Both the position numbers and the translations under genes were made by a program. The notes beneath the pieces were generated by a model that was given only the letters and a program-made list of their open reading frames with translations, searched no databases and had not been told where the DNA came from. Below, piece after piece: positions 1 through 8,595 of a stretch of DNA of 64,000 bases; position 1 is the stretch's first letter; every line of letters begins with the position of its first letter. Origin of the DNA: Vibrio cyclitrophicus (lineage in GTDB: Bacteria; Pseudomonadota; Gammaproteobacteria; Enterobacterales; Vibrionaceae); assembly GCF_024347435.1 (NCBI RefSeq), contig NZ_AP025481.1, positions 1 through 64,000 of the forward strand, given 5' to 3'.

Positions 1-748
1 GTTTGTTCGTTACTTTGATGAGCAAGGTTTGCCAATCGGCTCTCATAAAAATGAGCAAGGGCAGATTTACACCAACGGTCAAAGCTGGCCTGTGATTTCT
101 GGTTTCGCGACTCAAGAGCGTGCAACGCAAGCGCTAGATTCTGTTTACAGCAAGCTGAACACGGCCAATGGTATCAAGCTTTCAACTCCTGGTTACAACG
201 GTTTTGATCCACAGCTAGGTGGCGTATCAACGTATCCACCCGGCGCTAAAGAGAATGGTGGTATCTTCTTACATTCAAACCCTTGGGTAATGATCGCAGA
301 AGCGAAAATGGGCAACGGCGAACGTGCGTATGAGTACTATCGTCAAATCAACCCAGCTTCTAAGAACGACGACATTGACACCTTTGAATCTGAGCCTTAC
401 TGCTATCCTCAAAACATCTTGGGTGACGAACATAAACAGTTCGGTCTAGGCCGTAATGCTTGGCTTTCTGGTACTTCATCTTGGACCTACGTTGCTGGTA
501 CGCAATGGATTCTGGGTGTCCGTCCTGAAGTAGATGGTTTGCTGGTGGACCCTTGTATTCCGTCTGAGTGGCCTGAATTCAAAGTGCGTCGTCAGTTCCG
601 TGGCGCGACATACCATATTCATGTCTCTAACCCGAATAACGTGTGTAAGGGTGTGGTTGAAATGAAGGTCAATGGTGACCTGATTTCAGGTAACAAGGCG
701 CCAGTGTTTACATCTGGTGAGCACACCATCGAGGTGATTTTAGGCTAA
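1..748 (+). CDS. GH94 disaccharide phosphorylase, C-terminal part (truncated by window edge)
   Basis: The reading frame is open from base 2, so this is the 3' end (about 249 codons) of a longer gene. Family: glycoside hydrolase 94, which cleaves cellobiose or N,N'-diacetylchitobiose with phosphate in the cytoplasm to give a sugar 1-phosphate plus a free sugar. Seen here: a QSWPVISG segment, a TYPPGAKENGGIF segment and a GTSSWTYVAGTQWILG segment, then the beta-rich tail with DPCIPSEWP and FRGATY, all typical of the GH94 C-terminal part. The full enzyme is usually about 800 residues. The neighbours (GH116, aldose epimerase, LacI regulator) favour a beta-glucoside such as cellobiose, but chitobiose phosphorylase cannot be excluded because the substrate-binding N-terminal half is missing. 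Confidence 0.88.
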   Translation, partial: FVRYFDEQGLPIGSHKNEQGQIYTNGQSWPVISGFATQERATQALDSVYSKLNTANGIKLSTPGYNGFDPQLGGVSTYPPGAKENGGIFLHSNPWVMIAEAKMGNGERAYEYYRQINPASKNDDIDTFESEPYCYPQNILGDEHKQFGLGRNAWLSGTSSWTYVAGTQWILGVRPEVDGLLVDPCIPSEWPEFKVRRQFRGATYHIHVSNPNNVCKGVVEMKVNGDLISGNKAPVFTSGEHTIEVILG

Positions 749-753
749 CAAAG

Positions 754-780
754 AGAAGGGCGCTTTATGCGCCCTTTATT
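754..780. terminator. Rho-independent terminator after the GH94 gene
   Basis: Stem GGGCGC / GCGCCC with a TTTAT loop, flanked by A and T runs. It lies between the convergent GH94 and epimerase genes and could serve both. Confidence 0.75.
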
Positions 781-821
781 GGTTTTTGGTTTCTCTTTAG
801 TGTCGCTTTATTTTTGTTGCA

Positions 822-1769
822 TCACTGTGGTTGATAGCTAGCTTGGCATTGCCAAGTAAAGGTTTGAGATTGATTCGGGCTAAGCGTCAATAGGCCAATC
901 AGGTTATTGAAGGAATCAGCTGGGCAAGTCATTGGTTCTATTGCAATACTTTGCTCGCTAGTCGGCGTGTACAACTGAACGAATGGGTAGCTCGCATTTT
1001 GTTGGTAACGAATAGCGGCAGACGAATCTGAGAGTGTCAAAGTAAGTTGGTTGGTTGCAGCCGCTTCAAATTCAAAGCAGTGGTTCAGGCTTTGATTAGT
1101 TAGGGCGTTATTCAGAGATGAACGGTCAAAAGCACGCTTTTCACCATTTGGCAGGTCGTTCTCGTGTATGACCTCAGTACAAGGTGACATAGTGAGTTCA
1201 CACTGTTCTAACTCAGTACCGAGCGAGAAATAAGGGTGCCAAGCATCACCGAACGGGAATGTAGAATCACCAAGGTTAGAAACAGTTGTTGAAGACGTGA
1301 GTCTACCCTTGATGTCGACAGTGAAGGTGACTTCAAGTTTGAAAGAAAACGGGAATCCTGGGTGCAAAGACGACGTTTGATATTGCAACGTCACACTGGC
1401 TGATTCTTCGTTGGTTACGCTGTTTGTGATTGAAAAAGGTTGGTTGTAAAGCAGGCCATGTACGGCGTGATCAGACCAAGGAAAGTTAGCCGGGAGTTGA
1501 TGGTTTTGGTTATCGAAACTGTAACGTCCTAAGTTTAAACGGTTTGGAAAAGGGAATAATTTAGCACTACGGGAAAAGAACGGATATTGGTTGATCAGTT
1601 CATCATAATTCTGATAGCCACAAATAAAAGAGAATGGACTGTTATTTACGATATATTTATTAATAACAGCACCAAATCCGTTAATTATTTGAAGTTCTAT
1701 TCCATGTTTGTGATTTATTAATGTGACAGAGTCAATATTTCCAAACTTTTCATTTATAATTTTAAACAT
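822..1769 (-). CDS. aldose 1-epimerase family protein
   Basis: 315 residues, the usual GalM/YeaD-like size. The fold is the beta-sandwich mutarotase that interconverts alpha and beta anomers of free hexoses in the cytoplasm. Visible family landmarks are the RSAKLFPFPNRL segment near residues 67-78, HAVHGLLYNQPF (candidate catalytic His near residue 104) and AIEPMTCPADSFN near the C-terminus (candidate catalytic Glu). The start is supported by GGAGAC eight bases upstream of the ATG. It is divergent from the GH116 gene with only 65 bp between starts. A likely job is to anomerise glucose released by the neighbouring glycosidase or phosphorylase; the exact sugar is not known. Confidence 0.87.
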   Translation of the reverse strand: MFKIINEKFGNIDSVTLINHKHGIELQIINGFGAVINKYIVNNSPFSFICGYQNYDELINQYPFFSRSAKLFPFPNRLNLGRYSFDNQNHQLPANFPWSDHAVHGLLYNQPFSITNSVTNEESASVTLQYQTSSLHPGFPFSFKLEVTFTVDIKGRLTSSTTVSNLGDSTFPFGDAWHPYFSLGTELEQCELTMSPCTEVIHENDLPNGEKRAFDRSSLNNALTNQSLNHCFEFEAAATNQLTLTLSDSSAAIRYQQNASYPFVQLYTPTSEQSIAIEPMTCPADSFNNLIGLLTLSPNQSQTFTWQCQASYQPQ

Positions 1770-1834
1770 GTTGATGTCTCCATTTTTTAAAAGATATTAA
1801 CAAGAAAAATAAAATATTCAATGGTGGTTTTAAC

Positions 1835-4800
1835 ATGAAGAATAAAATTCCATATACAAGATATTCAGGAAATTCAGAACACCTGTGTAAAAAAGGGGAT
1901 GCTGTAGAATTTATTCAACCTTGGTACACGCCGATTTCGACCACGCCAGAAAATACCGGAATGGCTGTGGGTGGTATTGGCAATACATTTACACTGACGC
2001 CTAACGGTAACACTCCAAATTTCAGTTTTATTCCTGGTATATTTGTTGATTGTTCAGAGCAAGATATTAATTTTAATGATTTTTATGCTTCTGTGATGAA
2101 TGTGCCAACCATTGATACACTTCAAGTGTTGAACGAAAAAGAGTTGAGCGTTCATCTCAATTTTTATCCTGCTTTGTTCGATGGAAAGAAAATTGACAGT
2201 AAAGATATACCAAATGCGATTACCTTCATTCAAGCAGCATTAAAAAACGGTAATTTTTACCAAGAAAATAAAGATAATTTTATAAAGTGGAATGTTGAGC
2301 TATCGAATAAAACGAAGTTATTGATTGAATTAGATTCAACTTCTATTGTTTGTCAGATATATGTAGCGTTAGATTTCTTTAATGGTTTATTAATAAACTA
2401 TACAGCTAAATCATTATCACTTACTGCAGGGGGTAATAATGAAACCGGTAGTGTTAATGGTAGAGATATAGAATATCAAGCTTTGTATCCATTGGCTGAA
2501 TATAAATACAGTAGCTTCGATGATATTAATATAAAGCGTAAGGTTGTCTCTCCGATCGTTAAAGAGAACAAACGTCTTTGTTCTTTACCGATGCACTGGA
2601 ATCACTTCGAATTAACCAATAATTCATCGCAAACACGCGTGATTACGCTTGCTCAGCCTCTACAAAACTTAATTGGCTCAACCTACCAAAAAGGTCGCGA
2701 TGGCATTCAGGATTCTGCTTGTACCTTGTCTCAAAACCCAATTGCTCAGCAGCATCAAACGGTTAACTTAAAGGGTGAAAGTCACAGCTTTACAGGTGTT
2801 CAGTTGTCTAGCCAGTCACCTTATCAAAGTGATATTGAAGGTGAAGTGGTATTCGGTGTTCAAGCTGATAATCGCCTGACTGAATCTGGCAAGGTATCGG
2901 TGTCTGTGAAACCGACGTTTTATACATCTAAAACGACAAAACAAACCGAATTTGCACTGAAAACAGGCCGTACAAACACTGAGTTCCAAACAGGAATTTA
3001 CACAGGGCGTGAAGCACTGAGCGCTTTGGTTGTGGTGCAGGTTGAGCTAGAAGCGGGAGAGTTTGTTGACCTGCGTTTTGCGCAAGTAATGGCACACAGC
3101 AAAGTTATGCTTAATGGTTGGCATTCAGAAAAAGCTTATACGCAATTCTACCCGCAAGCTAAGCCAGCTTTGCTAATGTTAGAGGATGTATTGCCAGAGC
3201 TAGAAGCGATTGAGCAACAGATCGTGAAGCAACAAACGGCTTTCCTAGAGCAAGCTCAAAGCAAGATATCACAGCCTGATTCTGCACTGCGCTATGCCAC
3301 GATGGCGATGAATTCATTGTCCTTCTTAGCGGAATCGACAGTATGGGATAAAGAGGACAAGTTCTTAGTGAAAGAGTGTGTCGACTACCCATTCTTTAAC
3401 TCTCTGGACGTGTATTTCTACGGCTCATTCTCGCTGCTTTACTTATTGCCTGAGCTTGATGGTTGTGTGATGAAAGAGTTCTCGAAAGCTATTTTAGCCG
3501 AAGATTTCACTCAGCGCCGCTACTGGGAATACGAAGCGACACCGAATGCTGAATTGATTGATGAAAAGTACCAAGGCGTACGTGCCATTCGAGGCGCAGT
3601 AATCCACGACTTGGGCAGCCCATTCGATATCCAGCCTGACGCCTACAGCTGGCATAATGTGAAAGAGTGGAAGGACTTAGCGCCGAAATACATTCTGATG
3701 GTGTATCGTCATTATCAAAATACTCAAGATCTGTCTGTGGTTAAAGAGTGCTGGCAAGCCGTGACTGAAAGCATCGAATTCTTATCGAATCTTGTTGCTG
3801 AAGGTGATGACTTACCGCTTACTCGTGGCACAGACGACACCTTTGACAACTTAGCATCTCACGGTATTTCTATTTACTGCGCGAGCCTTTGGGTAGCAGG
3901 ACTTCAAGCGGCGAATGAGCTTGCTCTATTGATGGATGAGAATGAATTGGCTGCTGACTACTTAGCTCGTTCTAAGAAGGCCTTGGCCACTGTCGAGCAA
4001 AGCTTATGGGATGATAAAGAAGGTTACTACCATTTCTTCGTCACTCCGGTTCAAGCTAAGCATTTAACGGGACAAGGCTACCAAGTATTGGAAACCTTGG
4101 GGCTTGCGCTGACTGGCGATGCGATTGCCGATAAGAACATTCTGAATGATTATCTTAACCAAACAGATACTTCAATTGATGTTAGTAAGGTATGTCAAAG
4201 AGTCTCTAAGAAACGCTTACTGAGCGAAACAGCTCCTCAAGCCTTTACACAAGAGTATTTAAATTTAGTGCCAGATTCTGACAACAGTTTTGGTGATGCA
4301 CTATTAGCCGACAGCTACTTAAAGCTCATCGGTTTAGAGGGCATTTTCCCAGAAGACAGAATACAACGAGCACTAGACTATGTTTATAAGCACAACTTTG
4401 AGATCAACAGCCCTAAGCTGGGTGTAGCAAATATGACGCTGGCCGATGGTTCCCCACATGAAGCTTTTCAGGCGCAAGATGTGTGGATTGGCGTTCAGTT
4501 TAGCGTAGCGACTGCGTTGAATTTGGCGGGTAAATCGCAGCAAGCGGAAACCTTGATGGATACCGTGTATACCGCGCTTTATGACTATTCAAAGATTCCT
4601 TTTGCTGCACCAGAAGGGTTCAATTGTTCAGTATCTATTGATGAGAAAGATCTGACAGAATCATTTGAATTGTCACAAAATGATGCGAATAGTTGGCTTG
4701 TGGCACTTAAATTTCAAAACTGTGTCCTATCTGACGGTCGAGTTAATCCGAGCCTGACTAAAGACACTGATAAGTTTGTTAGTATGCTGCAAGGAGAAAT

Positions 4801-4909
4801 CTCGGTTGAACATGCTATCGTTCTTCATAAATGGTTATTGAGCACGGGGTTGAAATACACCGCAGGTCGCTACTTTAGACCGGGGATGATATTCGCCTAC
4901 TTGTATTAA
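1835..4909 (+). CDS. GH116-family (GBA2-type) glycosidase
   Basis: 1024 residues. N-terminal half: beta-sandwich domain with GMAVGGIGNTFTLTPNG, matching the G-x-x-x-GGIG start of the GH116 N domain. C-terminal half: (alpha/alpha)6 barrel with the family blocks DVYFYGSF, FDNLASHGISIYCASLWVAGLQAA, LIGLEGIFPEDRI, QDVWIGVQF and a final YFRPGMIFAYLY. Aligned by eye to human GBA2 motifs, E514 (in VKECVDY) is the candidate nucleophile and D671 (in DDTFDN) the candidate acid/base. Known GH116 enzymes are beta-glucosidases, beta-xylosidases or N-acetylglucosaminidases. No signal peptide is seen, so it should act on imported oligosaccharides. About 100-200 residues longer than many bacterial members. 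The substrate is inferred from context to be a beta-linked glucoside. Confidence 0.82.
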   Translation: MKNKIPYTRYSGNSEHLCKKGDAVEFIQPWYTPISTTPENTGMAVGGIGNTFTLTPNGNTPNFSFIPGIFVDCSEQDINFNDFYASVMNVPTIDTLQVLNEKELSVHLNFYPALFDGKKIDSKDIPNAITFIQAALKNGNFYQENKDNFIKWNVELSNKTKLLIELDSTSIVCQIYVALDFFNGLLINYTAKSLSLTAGGNNETGSVNGRDIEYQALYPLAEYKYSSFDDINIKRKVVSPIVKENKRLCSLPMHWNHFELTNNSSQTRVITLAQPLQNLIGSTYQKGRDGIQDSACTLSQNPIAQQHQTVNLKGESHSFTGVQLSSQSPYQSDIEGEVVFGVQADNRLTESGKVSVSVKPTFYTSKTTKQTEFALKTGRTNTEFQTGIYTGREALSALVVVQVELEAGEFVDLRFAQVMAHSKVMLNGWHSEKAYTQFYPQAKPALLMLEDVLPELEAIEQQIVKQQTAFLEQAQSKISQPDSALRYATMAMNSLSFLAESTVWDKEDKFLVKECVDYPFFNSLDVYFYGSFSLLYLLPELDGCVMKEFSKAILAEDFTQRRYWEYEATPNAELIDEKYQGVRAIRGAVIHDLGSPFDIQPDAYSWHNVKEWKDLAPKYILMVYRHYQNTQDLSVVKECWQAVTESIEFLSNLVAEGDDLPLTRGTDDTFDNLASHGISIYCASLWVAGLQAANELALLMDENELAADYLARSKKALATVEQSLWDDKEGYYHFFVTPVQAKHLTGQGYQVLETLGLALTGDAIADKNILNDYLNQTDTSIDVSKVCQRVSKKRLLSETAPQAFTQEYLNLVPDSDNSFGDALLADSYLKLIGLEGIFPEDRIQRALDYVYKHNFEINSPKLGVANMTLADGSPHEAFQAQDVWIGVQFSVATALNLAGKSQQAETLMDTVYTALYDYSKIPFAAPEGFNCSVSIDEKDLTESFELSQNDANSWLVALKFQNCVLSDGRVNPSLTKDTDKFVSMLQGEISVEHAIVLHKWLLSTGLKYTAGRYFRPGMIFAYLY

Positions 4910-5005
4910 CTTCACGACACGACTTTCAACCAAAGCAGTGGTATGCAGGTTGAAACGGGTGGGGAGCTATAGGCTTCCCATGTGTCACCTGATTAGGGTA
5001 TCGAG

Positions 5006-6019
5006 ATGCGTACAAAAACAAAAAAAACCACCGTATACGATGTAGCGAGACTGGCAGGGGTATCTCCCAGTACGGTTTCTCGTTTTCTTAATCGAACGAC
5101 TTATGTGTCGGATGATAAGAGTCAGAACATAGAACAAGCGATCAAAGACACGGGTTATAAACCTAACTTTCAAATGCAAGAGAACATCAACCGTCGCTCA
5201 CTGACGATTGGTGTATTAGTTCAACACCCTGATAGCCCCTACACCAGTCGCATTCTCAATGACATGGAGAAAACTCTGATTGCTCAAGGTTACTCTTTGG
5301 TGATTGCGACAGGACATTGGCAGAAAAAACTGGAATTACATGCGCTGGAGTATCTGGCGAAAAGTAATGTTGATGGCATGATCATCGTGACCGGCAGTGT
5401 GACTAAAGAAGATATTGCTAAATACGCTCAAGACATCCCGGTCGTGGCGGTGGGGTATGACATTGTTGATGATAATATTCGTACGATTAACATTGATAAT
5501 GTGCTGGGAGGTTATATGGCCACTTTGCATCTTCTCCAGCAAGGGCATGTAAATATCGCTCATATCAAAGGGCTTTCTAGTCAGCCTGATTCTGGAAATC
5601 GCTTTGAAGGCTATAAAAAAGCACTTCAAGAGGCTGGCATAAAAGTGATGCCCAAATTGGTTAAGCAGGGTGATTTTAGTAGTGAGTCTGGGTATGAGAA
5701 AACCGTCGAACTGATCGAGTCTAAGATTCATTTTTCAGCTCTGTTTGCAGCAAATGATCAAACGGCTTATGGCGCGATTAAGGCGCTGCATGATCATGGT
5801 TATAAAGTGCCAGAAGATGTATCAGTGATTGGGTTTGATGACTTACCAACCTCCAAGTATTTCACACCAGCGCTAACCACCTTGAGACAGCCGATTGAAG
5901 AGATTGGAGAGGTGTGTGCTCAGTCGATTTTGAATCTATTATCTGGTGAGAGGCATGAGGCTCGATTGCCACCGATTGATTTGATTGTGAGAGAGTCGAC
6001 CAAGTCTTTGTATCGTTAG
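5006..6019 (+). CDS. LacI-family transcriptional regulator
   Basis: 337 residues. The N-terminal helix-turn-helix is clear (TVYDVARLAGVSPSTVSRFL, residues about 8-27), followed by the hinge helix and a periplasmic-binding-protein-like effector domain (TIGVLVQHPDSPYTSRIL; FAANDQTAYGAIKAL; VSVIGFDDLPTSKYFTPALTTLRQP near the C-terminus). It lies 96 bp downstream of the GH116 gene on the same strand. It is expected to sense a sugar and repress the GH94/GH116/epimerase genes. No unambiguous LacI palindrome was found in the 65-bp divergent gap before GH116, so its operator may be elsewhere. Confidence 0.9.
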   Translation: MRTKTKKTTVYDVARLAGVSPSTVSRFLNRTTYVSDDKSQNIEQAIKDTGYKPNFQMQENINRRSLTIGVLVQHPDSPYTSRILNDMEKTLIAQGYSLVIATGHWQKKLELHALEYLAKSNVDGMIIVTGSVTKEDIAKYAQDIPVVAVGYDIVDDNIRTINIDNVLGGYMATLHLLQQGHVNIAHIKGLSSQPDSGNRFEGYKKALQEAGIKVMPKLVKQGDFSSESGYEKTVELIESKIHFSALFAANDQTAYGAIKALHDHGYKVPEDVSVIGFDDLPTSKYFTPALTTLRQPIEEIGEVCAQSILNLLSGERHEARLPPIDLIVRESTKSLYR

Positions 6020-6084
6020 TATGCCATGAAGTGATTTGATGCCAGGGAATGACACTTCGAGATGAATTATTTCCCTTCAGAAAC

Positions 6085-6114
6085 GAAAAATGTCGCATCC
6101 ATGCGACATTTTTC
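6085..6114. terminator. bidirectional Rho-independent terminator
   Basis: AAAAATGTCGC / GCGACATTTTT stem with an ATCCAT loop between the convergent LacI and ABC-ATPase genes. A and T runs flank both sides, so it can work in both directions. Confidence 0.85.
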
Positions 6115-6219
6115 TTTTGGCGGCCAAACCAGTTTTGCTATATCCATTCTAGATTGCAATCCATTAGATGCTTTTTCAGAATGTAGTTATAAGACGCTGT
6201 TAATGTTGATTAGTTCCCT

Positions 6220-7848
6220 TTACGCTGCATTTTTTTTAGATTTATTTTCTAAATCGAATGACGCAGCGATGAGTTTTTTGGTGTAGTTATTTTTCGGGTT
6301 GTTGAAAATATCTTCCGCAGAGCCTTCTTCCATCACTTCCCCTTTCTGCATCACCAAAACACGATCCGACAGTGCTTTCACTATCGAGAGATCATGGCTG
6401 ATGAAAAGGAAGCCGATGTTGTGCTTTGCTTGAATGTCTTTCAACAGGTCGATTACTGTGAGTTGTACCGAGCGATCGAGTGCTGAAGTCGGCTCATCAA
6501 GTAAAATGAAAGAGGGTTCAAGAATAAGTGCACGAGCAATCGCGATACGTTGTCTTTGTCCGCCAGAGAACTCATGCGGATAACGGTTAATTGAATTGGG
6601 TTCTAGACGCACTTCAATCAGCGCTTTGCGTGCTCGTTCCAATCGTTCTTTCTTAGAGAGTTGAGGTTGATGCACCGTTAAGCCTTCGGTGATAATTTCT
6701 CCAACTGTCATGCGTGGTGACAAAGAACCATAAGGGTCTTGGAACACCATCTGTACATCTTTCTTGAGCTTATGACGTTCTCTGTCGGTTAATAAACTGA
6801 CATCTTGGCCTTTATAAACAATGCGTCCGGTACTTGGTAGTAAACCGATTAACGCTCGTCCCAGTGTTGACTTGCCTGAGCCAGATTCACCCACAATGCC
6901 TAACGTTTCACCTTGTTTAAGGGTCAATGAGATGCCTTTTACAGCTTCGAAGTACTGACTCTTACTTTTGATAAAGTGCGATTTAACCAAGAATTGGACC
7001 CGTATGTCTTCAGCGTTTAACAATTCTTGGGCTGATTCATGGACAGGAATCTTAGCGCCTTTCGGAATCGAGTTAATCAGCATACGTGTGTAATCGTGTT
7101 TAGGGTTTTCGAACAAGGCTTGAGTGATCCCTTCTTCGACGAGTTCACCTTTACACATCACGAGTACGCGATCAGCAAAGTGTTTCACTACACCAAGGTC
7201 ATGGGTGATGAACAAAATCGCCATGCCCATCTTGCTTTGAATCTCTTTGATTAAAGAGAGCACTTCCGCCTGAACTGTTACATCTAATGCTGTGGTTGGT
7301 TCATCAGCAATCAGAATGTCAGGTTCATTAATCAGTGCCATCGCGATCATGATGCGCTGTAACTGACCGCCCGAAAATTCATGCGGGTATTTGCTGTAAG
7401 CCTGCTCTGGCATAGGTAAGTGAACAAGCTCAAACAGCTCGAGCACTCGTTGTTTTGCCTCTGACTTTGATACCTTACGATGACACATAATGGCTTCAGC
7501 CACTTGCGTTCCCACTCGCAGGTATGGATTCAGTGATGTCATTGGCTCTTGGAATATCATGCCAATTCTGTCGCCGCGAATTGACTGCATTTCACGCTCG
7601 GTCTTTTCAAGTATCGACTGGCCCTCAAATTCTATTGCAGATTGAGCGTCAATAATCGCGTTATCAGGAAGCAAGCGCATAAGCGCGTTGGAAGACACAG
7701 ATTTACCAGAACCTGATTCACCTACAATGGCCAAGGTTTCACTGGAATTAAGAGTAAAGTTAACCTTTTTAACCGCATCAATGATTCCATCATTGGTTGT
7801 GAAACTAACGGAAAGGTTATTAACTTTGAGAATGGCCCGGTCCGACAT
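6220..7848 (-). CDS. double ABC ATPase, YejF-like (peptide/opine/nickel subfamily)
   Basis: 542 residues containing two complete ABC modules, the arrangement of YejF (DppD and DppF fused). Each half has a Walker A (GESGSGKS), a signature (FSGGQLQR; FSGGQRQR) and a Walker B (ILIADEP; ILLDEP). The family energises import of oligopeptides, microcin C or similar cargo through two inner-membrane permeases. No permease or binding-protein gene is in this window, so the ATPase is an orphan here. It starts 12 bp after the preceding small gene, with TAAGGAT as ribosome site, so the two form an operon. Two Fur-like palindromes precede that operon, suggesting iron repression and perhaps a role in siderophore or peptide uptake with remote permeases. 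Confidence 0.88.
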   Translation of the reverse strand: MSDRAILKVNNLSVSFTTNDGIIDAVKKVNFTLNSSETLAIVGESGSGKSVSSNALMRLLPDNAIIDAQSAIEFEGQSILEKTEREMQSIRGDRIGMIFQEPMTSLNPYLRVGTQVAEAIMCHRKVSKSEAKQRVLELFELVHLPMPEQAYSKYPHEFSGGQLQRIMIAMALINEPDILIADEPTTALDVTVQAEVLSLIKEIQSKMGMAILFITHDLGVVKHFADRVLVMCKGELVEEGITQALFENPKHDYTRMLINSIPKGAKIPVHESAQELLNAEDIRVQFLVKSHFIKSKSQYFEAVKGISLTLKQGETLGIVGESGSGKSTLGRALIGLLPSTGRIVYKGQDVSLLTDRERHKLKKDVQMVFQDPYGSLSPRMTVGEIITEGLTVHQPQLSKKERLERARKALIEVRLEPNSINRYPHEFSGGQRQRIAIARALILEPSFILLDEPTSALDRSVQLTVIDLLKDIQAKHNIGFLFISHDLSIVKALSDRVLVMQKGEVMEEGSAEDIFNNPKNNYTKKLIAASFDLENKSKKNAA

Positions 7849-7860
7849 GATATATCCTTA

Positions 7861-8355
7861 TCAATTTAAGACATTAGGTGAAGATTGAACTTCTGACGTT
7901 GTTTTAAGTTGCCCAAAATGATGATGAGCACGTTGAATTTGTTCTAGTTCCAGCATCCAATGCGAACTGCGCTGAGCACTACAAAAAGCGATCAGGTGAT
8001 TGAGTAAATCTTCACTCTGTTTTTCTAATAATCCAAAGGTACGTTGAATCAGCTCAGTGCTTTCAAGCGAGATAAATTGCATCAGTGCGTACGACTGATT
8101 CAATGTATCGAAGGCTTGCTGCTGTTGACCTAGACGATTGAGAATCTCTGATTGAGCAACACTTGCGTCTCTAAGCCCTGCAAGTAAACAAGCAAACTGG
8201 CAAGGTTTAATGTCGCTTTGATACGCAGCATCTTGGATGTGATGAGGAAGAGAAATAAGAACATCACCATACAGGCGCTGTGCTTCTGGCCAGTGACCTT
8301 GTTCCATTAACTGTTCAGCTTTTAGGTAGTGCATCCAGCATCGTTCAATTTCCAT
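7861..8355 (-). CDS. small helical (TPR-like) protein upstream of the YejF-like ATPase
   Basis: 164 residues from the ATG at 8355, chosen because GAGG lies eight bases upstream; a GTG at 8361 sits too close to that site. I do not recognise a defined family. The sequence is almost wholly helical, with A/L/Q-rich repeats resembling tetratricopeptide helices (HYLKAEQLMEQGHWPEAQRLYGDV; NRLGQQQQAFDTLNQSYALM). There is no signal peptide or membrane segment. It is the first gene of the operon with the ABC ATPase and lies directly behind two Fur-like sites. A cytoplasmic scaffold or accessory protein is possible; function is unknown. Confidence 0.7.
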   Translation of the reverse strand: MEIERCWMHYLKAEQLMEQGHWPEAQRLYGDVLISLPHHIQDAAYQSDIKPCQFACLLAGLRDASVAQSEILNRLGQQQQAFDTLNQSYALMQFISLESTELIQRTFGLLEKQSEDLLNHLIAFCSAQRSSHWMLELEQIQRAHHHFGQLKTTSEVQSSPNVLN

Positions 8356-8387
8356 ATCCACATCCTCAATTTATAGTATTTTAAAAT

Positions 8388-8406
8388 GTTAATGATATTT
8401 ATTATC
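8388..8406. promoter_or_regulatory. Fur-box-like palindrome 1
   Basis: GTTAATGATATTTATTATC matches 16 of 19 bases of the Fur consensus GATAATGATAATCATTATC. It ends 33 bp upstream of the small-gene start, where it could block the minus-strand promoter. Confidence 0.6.
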
Positions 8407-8410
8407 AATT

Positions 8411-8429
8411 GCAAATTAAAATCATTTGC
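8411..8429. promoter_or_regulatory. Fur-box-like palindrome 2
   Basis: GCAAATTAAAATCATTTGC is an inverted repeat (GCAAAT / ATTTGC) and matches 17 of 19 bases of the frequent variant GCAAATGATAATCATTTGC. It starts 23 bp from the first box, as expected for adjacent Fur dimers. It lies between the divergent minus-strand operon and the Lon-like gene. Confidence 0.55.
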
Positions 8430-8595
8430 ATGTTAAGTTGATGAATAAAATAACCCCTGGTTCGTAAAAATGACTCAAATTGTGTGTTATTTGTTCGGTT
8501 GAACAGCGATGCAGCGTAAGTCACTAAATTTAGAGGAAATTACATCTACACTGATTTTATCTACACCCAAGTAATGAAGGACTAAGGAGGCGGCG

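Noticed and set aside
1770..1834. possible LacI operator between the epimerase and GH116 genes
   Set aside because: Only A/T tracts; no convincing central-CG palindrome could be found.
7861..8355. toxin-antitoxin or regulator role for the small helical protein
   Set aside because: Size, lack of a DNA-binding motif and linkage to an ABC ATPase do not fit.
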